This document shows positions 11,169 through 23,123 of a DNA stretch of 64,000 nucleotides, piece by piece. The position numbers and the translations under genes were made by a program. The stretch's first letter is position 1. Every line of letters begins with the position of its first letter. The stretch lies in assembly GCA_026027325.1 (NCBI GenBank), contig JAMSLZ010000012.1, positions 558,001 to 622,000 of the forward strand, given 5' to 3'. This stretch comes from Actinomucor elegans. Its lineage: Eukaryota; Mucoromycota; Mucoromycetes; Mucorales; Mucoraceae. The notes below the pieces were generated by a model, which was given only the letters and a program-made list of their open reading frames with translations, ran no database searches and had not been told where the DNA came from.

Positions 11169-13483
11169 ATGTCCTTTGTACGATCCTTACTTGGAGGGAT
11201 TCCGGGAAGGGTAACCTTTAAAGCTGCTACAGCTCCCTTTGTAGAGGCCGCCCCACAAAACGTTTATTCACTTTTCCCTATTGCTATGGGCCGTCGTTGG
11301 CAATCCACCGAAGCCGAAAGCAAGGATCTTGTAAGTCAATGTCAAATAGAGTTACTTGAGTAAGAAGCTAAACTGTTGATTGATAGGCACGTCTTCAAAA
11401 GCTTCGTAATATCGGTATTTCAGCTCATATTGATTCTGGTAAGACTACTTGTACAGAACGTATTCTTTATTACACTGGTCGTATCAAGGAAATTCACGAT
11501 GTGCGTGGTCGTGATGGTGTTGGAGCAAAGATGGATTCTATGGATTTGGAGAGAGAAAAGGGTATTACTATTCAATCTGCCGCAACTTACGCTAGTTGGG
11601 GTGATAACAATATCAATATTATTGATACACCTGGTCACGTCGATTTCACTATTGAAGTCGAACGTGCTTTGCGTGTTTTGGATGGTGCTGTTATGATTTT
11701 ATGTTCTGTTTCTGGTGTGCAATCTCAAACGATCACTGTAGATCGTCAGATGCGTCGTTATAATGTTCCTCGTATTTCTTTCATCAACAAGATGGATCGT
11801 GCTGGTGCTAACCCTTTCCGTATTATTGATCAACTCAGACAAAAGCTCAAGTTGACGGCTGCTGCTGTTCAGATTCCTATTGGTTCTGAAGATCAGTTTA
11901 ACGGCGTGGTTGATTTGATTAGATGGAAGGCTTTTTATAATGAAGGTGAAAGTGGTCAAGAATTGGTTGAACGTGATATTCCTGAGGAATTAATGCCTCT
12001 TGCTACTGAAAAACGTCATGAATTGATTGAACAATTGGCTAACGTGGATGATGAGATTGCTGATCTTTACCTCTGTGAAGAAATCCCCAATACTCAGCAA
12101 TTCATTGATGCTATTCGTCGTGCTACTATCTCTCTCAAGTTCACACCTGTATTAATGGGTTCTGCTTTCAAAAATACTGCTGTACAACCTTTATTGAATG
12201 CTATTGTCGAGTTTTTGCCTAACCCTACTGAAGTCACCAATACTGCTTTGGATATCAGCAAGGGCGAAGAAAAGGTTGACTTGAAGCCTTATTCTACTAA
12301 CCCTTTTGTCGGTCTTGCTTTCAAGTTGGAAGAAGGTCGTTACGGTCAATTAACTTATATGCGTATCTATCAAGGTTCTTTAAAGAAGGGTTCTTTCATT
12401 ACCAATGTCAAGACTGGCAAGAAGATCAAGGTCCCTCGTCTTGTTCGTATGCATGCTGCTGATATGGAAGATGTTGATGAACTTGGTGCTGGTGAAATCG
12501 GTGCCATGTTTGGTGTTGATTGTGCTAGTGGTGATACTTTTACTGATGGTTCTCTCCAATACACCATGACCTCTATGTTTGTTCCTGAACCTGTCATTTC
12601 TCTTTCTCTTACACCCAAGGGTAAGGAGTCTCCTAATTTCTCCAAGGCTTTGAATCGTTTCCAAAAGGAAGATCCTACTTTCCGTGTCCATGTTGATTCC
12701 GAATCAAAGGAAACTATTATCTCTGGTATGGGTGAACTTCATTTGCAAATCTATGTTGAACGTATGAAGCGTGAATATAATGTTGAATGTTTGACTGGTA
12801 AACCTCGCGTTGCTTTCCGTGAAACTATTACCCAACCTGCCAAGTTCAATTACACTCACAAGAAGCAATCTGGTGGTGCTGGTCAATTTGGTCGTGTTGT
12901 TGGTCAACTTGAGCCTATGTCCCGCGATGAAGAAACTGGCAAGGACATTGCTTTCGATAACCGTGTTATTGGTGGTAACATTCCTTCCAACTTTATTCCT
13001 GCTTGTGAAAAGGGTTTCAATGATGCCCTTGAAAAGGGTCCTTTAATTGGTCATCCTGTAAACGGTGTTCGTATGATTTTGGAAGATGGTGCCTCTCATG
13101 CTGTTGATTCCAGTGAATTGGCTTTCCGTATCGCTACCAAGAATGCTTTCGCTGAAGCTTTTGCCAAGGCCAGACCTACTATTTTGGAACCTATTATGAA
13201 CGTTGCTATCACTGCCCCTATTGAATTCCAAGGTTCTGTTATTGGTGGTCTTAACAAGCGTAAGGGTACTGTTGTCGATACTGAAATTCAAGAAGATTAT
13301 TTCAATGTTACTGCTGATGTTCCTCTTAATGACATGTTTGGTTACTCTACTGAATTGAGATCTGCTACTCAAGGTAAAGGTGAATTCTCTATGGAATACA
13401 AGGATCATCAACCTGTCCAAACCCACGTCCAAGAAACTCTCATTCAAGAGTATAAGAAGGAATTGGCTAACAAGGCCAAGTAA
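11169..13483 (+). CDS. MEF1: mitochondrial translation elongation factor G (mtEF-G1)
   Basis: Exons 11169-11330 and 11387-13483 (56-bp intron) give 752 residues. The GTPase catalyses ribosome translocation in mitochondria. The first exon (54 codons) is Arg/Ala-rich with few acidic residues and fits a mitochondrial targeting sequence. The G domain starts at [18 protein letters not shown] (P-loop), followed by GITIQSAA (switch I), DTPGHVDF (switch II) and NKMD. Further on are [23 protein letters not shown] and the C-terminal domain V region ([15 protein letters not shown]). All EF-G domains are present and length is normal. Codon use is strongly biased (GGT, GCT, CGT, ACT, AAG), suggesting high expression. 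The alternative, mtEF-G2 (recycling), is less likely from the overall similarity but cannot be excluded by eye. Confidence 0.93.
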
Positions 13484-13665
13484 ATATTTTGTCAATACCG
13501 CCCACTCCACTCATTGTATGACACAATACAATGCTAGTTTATAGAGTTTTTTTTTCATATTATTATATTTTAATGCTTTCAAAAACAATATAAAAAAATT
13601 ATTTAGAATATCTTTGAACTGTAACGTGTCTGTTTAACTCACTTATTGTAAGTGCACTCGCAACA

Positions 13666-13696
<31 letters not shown>

Positions 13697-14344
13697 TTAT
13701 ATAATATGTATATAGTATTAGCTATATGAAGTAGAAGTGATTAACACCAGCTAATTGGAATATTCTTAAAAAGCAATAGTTGTCAACGTTGTTTCCCAAA
13801 CCATAACCACTGATAGCGATGCTTCGATGTGATTTGATGTATAAACAATGCATTGTTTCTAGTGATGGGCTTCTAAATAATCATTATAGTTGCTTCTGCT
13901 ACATGCGAAAGAGAAAGAAGTACGAATACAGTCTATTGTTTTATGAAATAAAAATGTCAAATAAAAGATGTATCCGAGAGCTCCATTTTCTATCAGAGAT
14001 GTGATGGCTTACATGCTAGATACAGCAGACGCGTAAGTAATTCATACAGTTCACTTTCAATGCAGTATACCTTGCACACATTCAAGAGCCTTGTGTATAA
14101 ACCATATGAAAAGTAGCAATTTATACAAGAGAATATGGTGACTTTGAATTTCTGCATTTGATGACATTTATAATACCGTGTACCTTATTATCGCTCTTTT
14201 ATCATTCAGTGGGCTGGATCAAAATTATAGCACAATAAACTTCTGTACCCAGCCAAAACTTCAAAAACCGAAAGGAAATAGTAAGCACTCATTCTAATTA
14301 CGTCAAACGCTGGCTTCTTTCTTCTTCTATACCATATTTTAATA
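13484..14344. other. intergenic
   Basis: No gene seen. It contains a poly-A tract at about 13663-13693 and AT-rich DNA. The last roughly 60 bp are pyrimidine-rich and precede the F-box-like gene start. Confidence 0.6.
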
Positions 14345-15874
14345 ATGGACCGTCTTCCTACGGAACTTCTTCTTCGTTGCTTTTCCAACCTGACTTATGA
14401 CGAAAAATTACAAGCGCTTACTGTTAATAAACACTGGTACGAAACACTTCAAAATGCAGATCTCTACAAGGCTATCTTTGTACAATTCAAGAATCAATTC
14501 GACGAAATGTATGATTTTTTCGATAAGTATCCAGTTTTAGGTCGACAAGTAAAGTCACTTATGCTTTCGAATCTTGATTTGGGTATTTATTCTTTCATGA
14601 GTTTACCTTCTTTATTTCCCGAGCTCCAAAAACTGTTCATGCCTGGTGGCTCAAAACCAATTCCGGAATGGAATCAAGATCAGGCTGAGAAACACTTTGC
14701 GCCTTGGGCCAAGTCAATTCAATGCATCCAAGAAAACGGCTCGCCGATTGCTGCCCCTGCTCTACTAAAAACGCAACTATGCTCCAATTTGGTAGTGATG
14801 GATTTGGGGTTTTCAGGTTATGAGGATGAGTTTAAAAAAATGTCTTTCATCGAGAATCTAAGAAACGCACCAAATCTAACTATCCTCAAAACGCACTGGG
14901 TCAACTATAACTGGAAAGATGTAGAAAAGATTCACGATAATACACCTCATTTGAAGGCAATAAGCTTCGTTGATTGCGGATTTCAGCCTATGAAAGATAT
15001 TGATATGTATGCTCTGAACCTAAACGTACCGATGCCTGGGGCTAATGTGCCTAAAATCAAGCCCGCTTTGAATATTGAAACATTATCTATTGAGACGGGA
15101 TCGTTTTTCAATCGTGAAGCGAATTGGATAGCATACTTTACTAGTAAATATGTTAATATGAAGCATTATCTTACTTCACCGATGGAAGACGAGGCGATGG
15201 AGGATTATTGGACTCAACAACCCTTCCGTTCGAAGCAATTAGTCGAGAAATGTACAAAACTCGAAGTATACAAAGACCACGCGTTTGGATTAACAAAGGA
15301 AGTCTTGACGGCTATGGATCAATCAGGTGTACGACTTAAATCAATTGACTTGGGTGTTTACAATGCTGCTGGAGACTTCAAATTGCTCTGCAAATCCGAT
15401 CAAAAGAACTATATTGAATCCTTGACTTTATCAGGTCAGTCATACTGTATTTTGGCCGATGAATTCAAACCAAAAACCAAGTTTATCAAAGAGCTAGCAA
15501 AATTTCCCAACCTGAAACATTTGCGTATCAATGAAAACCAAAACGAAGTCATGGGCTACGATTCAAACCGTGTTCCTTTGGATCTGATGCTGAAGGAACT
15601 GAAACAATTGGAAACTTTAACGATGGACTTTGCACTCTTGGAAGTCAGTAGTAAAACAAAGAAACCATTTAATACCAAATTGAAGAAATTAGTCTTGATT
15701 GAATCTTATCTTGAAGCAGCAGCAATCAAGGACAAAAAGGACTGGCCTGCTTCTGAAGAATATGTACAGAAAGTATTACTACCAAACACTGAATTCGTTT
15801 GGGTAGATTATGATGATAGTTCTCCTGATGATCAATATGAATATTTATTCGAGTTGGATAATAAAAGCTGTTAA
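14345..15874 (+). CDS. F-box/LRR-like protein
   Basis: Single exon, 509 residues. The N-terminus (MDRLPTELLLRCFSNLTYDE, then LQALTVNKHWYETLQ) is an F-box, the Skp1-binding module of SCF ubiquitin ligases. The remaining ~450 residues contain irregular leucine-rich segments (LVVMDLGFSGYED, NAPNLTILKTHWVNYN, HLRINENQNEV, ELKQLETLTMDFALLEV) of the kind expanded in mucoralean fungi. The substrate is unknown. The stop codon overlaps the stop of the opposite-strand gene: TTAA at 15871-15874 serves both. Confidence 0.8.
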   Translation: MDRLPTELLLRCFSNLTYDEKLQALTVNKHWYETLQNADLYKAIFVQFKNQFDEMYDFFDKYPVLGRQVKSLMLSNLDLGIYSFMSLPSLFPELQKLFMPGGSKPIPEWNQDQAEKHFAPWAKSIQCIQENGSPIAAPALLKTQLCSNLVVMDLGFSGYEDEFKKMSFIENLRNAPNLTILKTHWVNYNWKDVEKIHDNTPHLKAISFVDCGFQPMKDIDMYALNLNVPMPGANVPKIKPALNIETLSIETGSFFNREANWIAYFTSKYVNMKHYLTSPMEDEAMEDYWTQQPFRSKQLVEKCTKLEVYKDHAFGLTKEVLTAMDQSGVRLKSIDLGVYNAAGDFKLLCKSDQKNYIESLTLSGQSYCILADEFKPKTKFIKELAKFPNLKHLRINENQNEVMGYDSNRVPLDLMLKELKQLETLTMDFALLEVSSKTKKPFNTKLKKLVLIESYLEAAAIKDKKDWPASEEYVQKVLLPNTEFVWVDYDDSSPDDQYEYLFELDNKSC

Positions 15875-16146
15875 TATGCATCGGTTTGCCCTATCAGATA
15901 GCAAGAATCGCAATCATAACATTTGCAACTGCCATCAGCTTCTGTCTTTTTTTTACAGTAACCATGCTTTCCTAGAAATTCAAATTGAATAGTAGACCCC
16001 GGACATATGCTTGTTCCAAGAAAGTGAAAGCAATTGCATTCAGTAAATTTCGCATCTTGAGCTGCAGAATTTGCGACCAGCAGTAAAGTCAACAGAATAG
16101 TGAAATAATTGCAAGATAAGAAAGGCTTATAAAAAAAAAGCATCAT
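15871..16146 (-). CDS. small cysteine-rich secreted protein (91 aa)
   Basis: Single exon. I start at 16146 (MMLFFYKPF) because this gives a signal peptide with hydrophobic core FTILLTLLLVANSA and probable cleavage before AQDAKF. A longer reading would begin in a poly-T tract with eight Phe in a row. The mature part has eight cysteines (TECNC, SIC, GYC, GSCKC, YDC, DSC), suggesting four disulfides. No family recognised; it could be an effector-like or antimicrobial-like small secreted protein. It is convergent with the F-box gene, with four shared bases. The poly-A tract at about 16178-16200 lies just upstream of the chosen start. Confidence 0.55.
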   Translation of the reverse strand: MMLFFYKPFLSCNYFTILLTLLLVANSAAQDAKFTECNCFHFLGTSICPGSTIQFEFLGKHGYCKKKTEADGSCKCYDCDSCYLIGQTDAY

Positions 16147-16960
16147 GTTAAAATAAGATACATGAAAATACAAATGAAAAAAAAAAAAAAAAAAAAAAAA
16201 ACATGAAAGCATCATTGGCTTTATACTATGTTGCTTTCATTGTGTATTGAGGATGTATACCAATTGGAAGCAAGCATAAATGTATTTTCAGCGTGATAAT
16301 GAATTCGAAAATACTGAACAAACTGGCTCGTCCTCTTCAAGAATATGATAAAATGTAGTATGTGTTGTTTTGGTTCGATCACACTTACGTCTCTGAATAG
16401 ATTTTTCCAATGCTTACTTGCCTTTTTCTTTCAAAATGAATATTTGATACAGATCTCGATCAGATATTGCATTGGTCAGTACTCCATGCTCAGAATGAGC
16501 ACCACAAAGCATAAAGCGGAATTACAACCATTATACTGTTCATAATGATGACAAGTGTAACTGTTTGTGTTAAAGAGTAAACAATGTCTATTTCTACATT
16601 ATGCTTTATCCATGTTTGAATATTTGGAAGACAGACGGGATGTAGTGAGCATTATTAAAATGAGGAACCAAATCTATCCACCATCAATTCTAAACAAGTT
16701 CGTAACTAGTGCTGAGCTCTCTCTCTCTCTTTGGCCATATTGATTTCTAGAAGGCATTGTTTATGACACTTTATTGTGAAGAAAAGTACATTTCAGAAGA
16801 AATATCTACTGAGCATGAAAAGGGAAAAAAAGTAATGAATATGAGCAACAATTGTTTAAACCCAAGTAGAAGGCGTGCGTATAAATTTAAAGAGAATCAA
16901 AAAGAAAGGTAGTGAGAGAGAGAAAGAGAGGGTATAGACAATAATGATTTACTTGATTTC
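16147..16960. other. intergenic
   Basis: No gene seen. It has a CT run near 16716-16731 and a GA-rich stretch near 16905-16931. The right part is 3' flank of the EXORDIUM-like gene. Confidence 0.6.
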
Positions 16961-18011
16961 TTAAGAAAGCATACATTGCTTCTTTTCAAGATCAAAAATG
17001 GATTGAACTAGATATTTACCACCATTGACTTCCAAATTGTACGTTCCAGTTGGCGAAGTGGTTACATTTCCAAACTGAACCTTGCTTGTTCCTTCAGTAG
17101 AACAGAAATCACCTAACTCGATAACAGTACCTCCGGGCGCTTGAATTTCCCAGCCATCACCTTTAGGATCAGTCAAGATATCTTGGATTTCATGAGAGAA
17201 AATGGTAATAGCAGCATCTATAGCAGGTGAGTTATTAGGTGATTGATTTCTGTTCTTTTCAGGAATACATCTAGATAAGAACATGAGTACAGCTAATTTT
17301 TGATGAACTACACAAAAGCTTACATATCAGAGCAAAGGCCTGGATAGCCAATATAGATATATTGGAATTGATCAGTAAATCCATTATATCCACAGTTCTT
17401 TTTACAGAAATCAGCATCAGAAACATCTGATCCACCCATAATGACATAAACGCCGTTACTATCTAATTGATTGACAGGTGAAAGATAGCCAGAATTGACG
17501 GCGTCCATGACAATTTCCTTATGGATGGTGTTGGTCAATTTGAGTGAATGACTTCCAGCATCGTTGACAGCTGCTGCTAGATTGAGTGGCCCATTAACCG
17601 AATTTCCATTACTGTCAGTGTACTGTTTCACTAAAAAGGGAGGAGTGTTAGTCTGATATTAGGGTGAAAAATTACCAATCGTAACATACAAAGACCAAAC
17701 CAAGGGCTTTGGGAGATATTATCAATAAAGTGCAGAAAGGTCTTTTGCTCTTGTTGAGCTTGAGTTGAACTCCAGTTGCCATAGAAGATAACATACACTA
17801 TTCAAAAGGTGAGATTCGAGATCTTGCGTATTGATTCAGGTATTTTACCGTTGACTGTATCGTGAAGAATATTTCCACCAGCGTTTTTGAAAGTGTTTCC
17901 ATACTGTGAAATAATATCTGAAGTACTGGTGCCGCTTTGTACTTGCTGCTGAGCTGAGGCTATTCCAGCAGCAATAGAAAACAGACAAGTAGCAATAGTT
18001 GACAATCTCAT
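16961..18011 (-). CDS. EXORDIUM-like / phosphate-induced protein 1 family secreted protein
   Basis: Exons 17849-18011, 17690-17797, 17324-17630 and 16961-17270 encode 295 residues; introns are 51, 59 and 53 bp and frames close exactly. A signal peptide (MRLSTIATCLFSIAAGIASA) is followed by GGNILHDTVNVYVIFYGNWS. That segment and the later GVYVIMGGSDV, FCKKNCGYNGF, YIYIGYPGLC and FSHEIQDILTDPKGDGWE are hallmarks of the EXORDIUM/Phi-1 family. In plants these apoplastic proteins affect growth and sugar signalling; homologues occur in Mucoromycota, where the role is unknown. Conserved cysteines are retained. Secretion and an extracellular role are inferred. Confidence 0.85.
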
Positions 18012-20210
18012 AGCAAAAAGTCTCGTTAAAAAGGAGAAAAAGAATAACTAAACGAGTGAGGTAGACTTCAGTAAGGAATACGGAGATTGAAATATTAATG
18101 AAGAAAGAGCTCTGATTTGCCTACATCTTAATTATTTTAATAATAGACTTGTGGAACCTGAACAGGTCTTTCTTACAGACCCATTAATTAAAGGGCACTG
18201 CTGTTGGTTTGATCGCGCCCTAAAACAAGCGATTTCATTTTCTTACTAGCTAAACTACGCGTTTAGGCTCGCTATTCATACATATATTATTTTCTTTTGA
18301 ATTAGCTTTCGAGTCATTAGTATTATTATTCGTTTCAATTTTGCTCGTCAAATGTTCGCGAGTCTGCAAAGCTTTTTATAATGCTGTTCACTGACGCGTT
18401 GAAATTACTACATATGCACTCTGGCGTACGTGTATTCCTTTAGAGTCTCTGCTATATCTCTATACTGGACTATGACTTGTCAATATTTCGATTCCATGAT
18501 GCTTGACACACCCACCCTTTTCATTGGTCAATGGCAAGCAAACGCTATTGTCTATGAAATTACCCAATAAAAATCATTAAAATTACAAAATAATCCGTTA
18601 AATCCAGCAAAACAACGCAGTAAAACTTAAAATTTCAATGAATATATAAAATCGACTATGCTTTTTGCAATGATTATAGGGATGCAACTGCAGAATAACA
18701 GGTGCAGTAATTAGAGCATTCTAAAATTACATAGTGTTTACTGTCTGAAATGGGATTTTCATTTTTAATTCGTCACAAAACTTGTATTGATTAAAGGGAA
18801 TCAAGTTTTCTATAATTTTCCATAAAGGTTCAAAATGTAGATTTGAGTTCAGTGCTTTACACAGGATAAAACCAATCTTGAGACCAACAAGTTTCCAGAA
18901 ATCCAAAATGGATTGACTGCTAGAGAGAACTTCTATTCCATGGGGAGGGTGCTTAATGAAACACTTCAGAATTATAAACTCCCTTTAACTCATTGCTAAA
19001 TGTAGGCGGGCTATTGATGGCAAAGTGCAAAGAATGTTTTAAGTTCTTTATAATTCTTACAGTTATGCATTATAAAACTACGCTAAACAACTTCAGTAAT
19101 ATATTGTCTCTGTCTTCAGATTAAATCTTAGTTTCTTTTTATCAAATATATATAATTGAAAAGTGAGTATAGTTTTCTACAATATTGGTTAAACAGTTCG
19201 AAGCTCAAGCATGCTTTTGTCGTTTTTCATGGCGCGATATGCATTTTCATGACTGGCTTCTAATTTCGATTATAATTAAACATCCGTGAATTTGGAAGGC
19301 ATAATGAATCTCTAATGATCTCATCTGATCTTAATCAAATGTCGCATTAGATTAGTAAGATCATGATCTGGGGGGATTGCTGCATCTAGAAAACATTTAA
19401 ATATATTCGAATATCGCGCTTGCACCAAAAATATTGTTCATACTTGTTCATTTATAATCTTCATTAGCTAAATGACTGCCTTTTGTTTCACCTAATTAAA
19501 AGACACGTCTTTTCTTGGCGTAATGATGTGGTATACACGTCTGTTTTACAATACAATACAACTTATCTAATAATCAACTAATTGGCCGTATGTCTATATT
19601 ATCCGATAAGAGTCAGGCGCAAACATATATGCATACGATATAATAAGCCATTCGGTAATTACCTATTACAGATATATCTATGTACAATGAAATTGAATGT
19701 TATAGGCAATATCATCGTTTTTGGCTTATTAAATGCTTGGTATTCATTATTTCAATCATTTCCAAAGATCCAATCCGTCATTATACAAATTAAACGCTCC
19801 CCTGATGCATTAAATAACGTACAACGGATGAAAAGGCGCTATAGTAGCTTAAACAACGATTCACAGTTTCCCGCTTACTGAAAGAGGGGTGCACGGCCAA
19901 GATTCTACATAATTTACAAGTATCTGGAATAGAACTTGTCGCAACGGAAGCTTAAAACAAAGTATAAAACGTGATTAGAACTAAATTATAGGGGAAACAT
20001 ACATCTAAAAAGAAGAGGGGTTGATCTATAGGAGAAGACAGATAGCTATACAGCTTATGCGGATTTCTAACATGTACATCTTGCTGAAAGAGCTACTTCC
20101 TCCCTAAAGGTTATATAAGATAGTTAGTTTTATCATGTTTCCCCTAATTCGATACTTATTCTTCGTTTCTCACTCTTTATCGTCTATCTTTATCATCATA
20201 CAGAACTTCA
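18012..20210. other. intergenic with a dispersed repeat
   Basis: 2.2 kb. No convincing gene; a 63-codon frame from the ATG at 19687 to 19881 has one hydrophobic stretch but no other support. A repeat copy (19350-19520) matches 40991-41160. Bases adjacent to 18011 and 20211 should hold two promoters. Confidence 0.5.
19350..19520. repeat. dispersed repeat family 1, copy a
   Basis: Aligns by eye with 40991-41160 over the same length (171 vs 170 bp). Both start GATTAGT. Both share a TTGTTCATT..ATAA..CTTC.TTAGCTAA block and end CTTTCTTGGC / CTTTTCTTGGC. Coding potential is absent. It may be a degenerate non-autonomous element; no terminal inverted repeats were recognised. Confidence 0.5.
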
Positions 20211-22363
20211 ATGGTGGCAACTCATTCGCATCCACGTCGACCTTCAAATACTGGATCAATGGGCCATTCATCCAGTAGAACTCGTCGTAGATCGTCATTG
20301 CGCAGACAGGCAGAAAAGTCAGCTCCTACAGTTGCCGCGGCAGTGACAGCACGAAACAGCGCCCAACAAAGACGATCGAGATCAGTATCTACTGGCACGT
20401 CTCAGCATAGCCAACAGCAGCAATTACGCCGACCATCTGCTCCGGCCGTAGTTGAGATGCCTCGATTATCCATTGCAGATAGATTCATGGCTTTAAACTA
20501 CTCTAAAAATCCTTCTTCTTCTTCTCCCCCTCCTCTTCCTCAGACTAGTCTACAACAGCAGCGTAGCACATCACCTTCAATTTCTCTTGCATCCAACTCA
20601 ATCTTAAACGTGTCCAATTCTGCTTTGTCGGACACACCAACAACTGCAAGCAATAGTAAACTGTCAGTAGCTGATCGATTTATGAGCACCAGTAGTAAAA
20701 GTAATATAATTTCACCTGCTCAATCCACATTGAACCTCCAGCAACAATATCGTGACAGATCAGGCTCAGCCTTTTCTACCAAAACAAAATCTGCAACATC
20801 AGCAGAATCTGAGCTTGCAGTAGATCCTGTACATGGAAGATTGACCATAGCTAGCGCTTTTATGAAATCATCTTCTACACTTGCTCCTACACCAGACACA
20901 AGTAGATCTCGTGCTGCTTCCTTCGCAGATGAGTTGGATATGGGAGTGTCTAGTTCCAGGGTCTTAGGAGGAGGAAGAAAACCTTCTCAAGGTAAAAATA
21001 AACTTTTGAAGGCACTCAAAATGTGTACTGACATTGGATTATAGTACATCCATTAGAGCCTCAACAATCCAAATCAACCTTATTTGATGATACAACAACG
21101 AGCCATCTCAATCTTGATTTGAGCATTGCCTCGCCATCCGCGTCAAGTTCAGTCTTGAATCATTTTGATAGCGTTCGAAACAATCGACCCTGGGGCAGTC
21201 AGGATACACTTGTTCATCCTCACTTGGAAAAGAAAAAGCCAATCTACGCACAGTTTATTGATTCAGAAAAAGACGCAACCGCTGACCGCCGATCGTTTTC
21301 GCTTGGTGATTACTTTGTAGACTCTCCTGCCAATAACAGACGCTCAACTATGATGAGTGACGACCGTTCTGCAAGACAATACGATGATTATGAAGATATT
21401 GAAATAGATAACAGTTATCAAAAGTATGACAAACATCATCAACGTGAACGACCATGGGAGTATGAAGATGATGAAAATGATGAAGAACACTACGGTGATG
21501 AAGAGAAAAGAAGCTATTATCGAGATGATCATAATAACAGCCCAGTTAATTCAACTGCCAAATTAAATAAGAAAAAGAAGCTTGGTAACAGCTCGCCCTC
21601 TATGGATGAAGAGTATGAAGAGAGCCGAGGATTCTGGGTTGGATGTTGCTTTGTTAGCTGCGGTCAGAGACCAAGCCGTCGTATCATTGAGGAACATCAA
21701 AAACAACGCCGAAAGAAAGAAATAGAGCAGCAGCAACAAGAATCAAGGCCTAAAAGCCGAGGCTTTGGTGGGAGGGGCTGGGTATTCTGTACCTTTATCA
21801 GCTTGATTGTCCTTGTGCTGGTCTCTTACTTTTTATGGCCTCGCACCCCTCTTATGCGCATCGAAGGTGCTTCATTAACTACTCCAGCCAAGATTACTGA
21901 AACGAAACAAGGTGTCATGGTAGGAAATGTAGCATTCGAAAGTGAATGGCTTGTGAATATTACAGTAGACAATCGACAAAATCATGTACCTACACGGTTA
22001 GTGCAGGTTCAGATACTGGCAAAAGACGCACTCACAGGCCTTGTCATTGGTAAAGGCCTACACAACGATGACCCAAATCCTGAGCATATCGTATTAGCTC
22101 CAAATGCCATCTCTACAATACAGATACCGATTCGAGTTGATTATCAAGCTAGAGATAGTACAGACACTACCCTTGTTAATCTCAGCAAAGCTTGTTCGCC
22201 ACAACAATCGATACCAGTGAATACCCATAGCAGCCACCAACGTGAGTCATTGCCTTTGCATTTCTGGATCACTTTGCATTTCTTTGGTCTTGATTGGTTA
22301 AACTATAAGCCTACAGTCATCGCCACACCTGCCACAGGTGGATTTGCTTGTCCTCAGTCTTAG
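20211..22363 (+). CDS. single-pass membrane protein with disordered cytosolic N-terminus and LEA2-like lumenal/extracellular domain
   Basis: Exons 20211-20991 and 21045-22363 (53-bp intron) give 699 residues. Residues 1-~500 are disordered, rich in S/T/R, then D/E/Y. They carry three copies of a short motif: LSIADRFM (~86), LSVADRFM (~151) and LTIASAFM (~211). A CC-containing segment (FWVGCCFVSCGQ) and a basic/Q-rich helix precede one TM helix at about 507-528 (CTFISLIVLVLVSYFLW). The ~170-residue C-terminal part (ESEWLVNITVDNRQN; TRLVQVQILAKD; HIVLAPNAISTIQIPIRVDY) looks like an LEA2/NDR1-type beta sandwich as in fungal vacuolar or plasma-membrane proteins. No enzyme motifs. Topology N-in/C-out is inferred from the basic residues before the TM. 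Confidence 0.75.
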
Positions 22364-23123
22364 CAGTGTATAATATAAAACAATATATATATATATATAA
22401 GTTATTACTACAGTCTATAATACATTCCAAGACTATATCAATAAAATGTAACATGTAGAATATCATTAATTGATCATTTCCCCTAACTGCGTTCTCATTC
22501 GTGGTATCTATCTATTACAGTCCATCTGGCTCTATGTACAGGAGCGCTCTCATTTAGATTACACAACTTGATGGGTACACAACAGAACCAGTACTCTGTT
22601 TTCTATAGAAAAAGCAAGAACTGAAATACTGGTACAACATATACACTAGCACATTCAAGCTTTAAGCTTAAAATGCTGTCTGTATAATTCTGTATAATAT
22701 AAACTCTTGAGATGTTCTTCATGAAAGTATATAAAGAGATATATAAATTGCGGTTGTAGTAGATAGTTTTTTATACACCACACGCTTTGTGGATCCCAAA
22801 CTATGCTTTAAACGTATTATAGAAAACTGTAAAAGGTCAATACATCGAGTATCTCGATTTTTCGTAGTGATGTACCGTAATCTACACTTTCGCGATCAGA
22901 TTGCAGGTATAACATAATCGGAAAAGGAATGATATTGAACCTCCTTCTGTTACTAAACATAGGAGCACGCTATATAGTAGGAGTTAGTTTTTTATAGGAT
23001 CGAGCCCTTAAGGATGAACCCCACTATTTCTTAGTTAGAAAGATAGAATATCTAATATATCAAGCTTAGGAGAGAGTAACAGGTATTATTGTATTTTATT
23101 AAACTAACTGGTATGTATACACT
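22364..23123. other. intergenic between convergent genes
   Basis: 3' flanks of the LEA2-like and CotH-like genes; AT-rich with a TA run at about 22383-22399. No gene seen. Confidence 0.6.

Noticed and set aside
13043..13510. 155-codon antisense frame under the mtEF-G gene
   Set aside because: Same codon-bias shadow effect; no motif and no start context.
19187..19215. Possible tRNA B box (GTTCGAAGC)
   Set aside because: No matching A box or cloverleaf upstream.
19582..19881. 99-codon frame on the plus strand
   Set aside because: Starts with TTG; from its internal ATG only 63 residues with a single hydrophobic stretch, no splice or family support.
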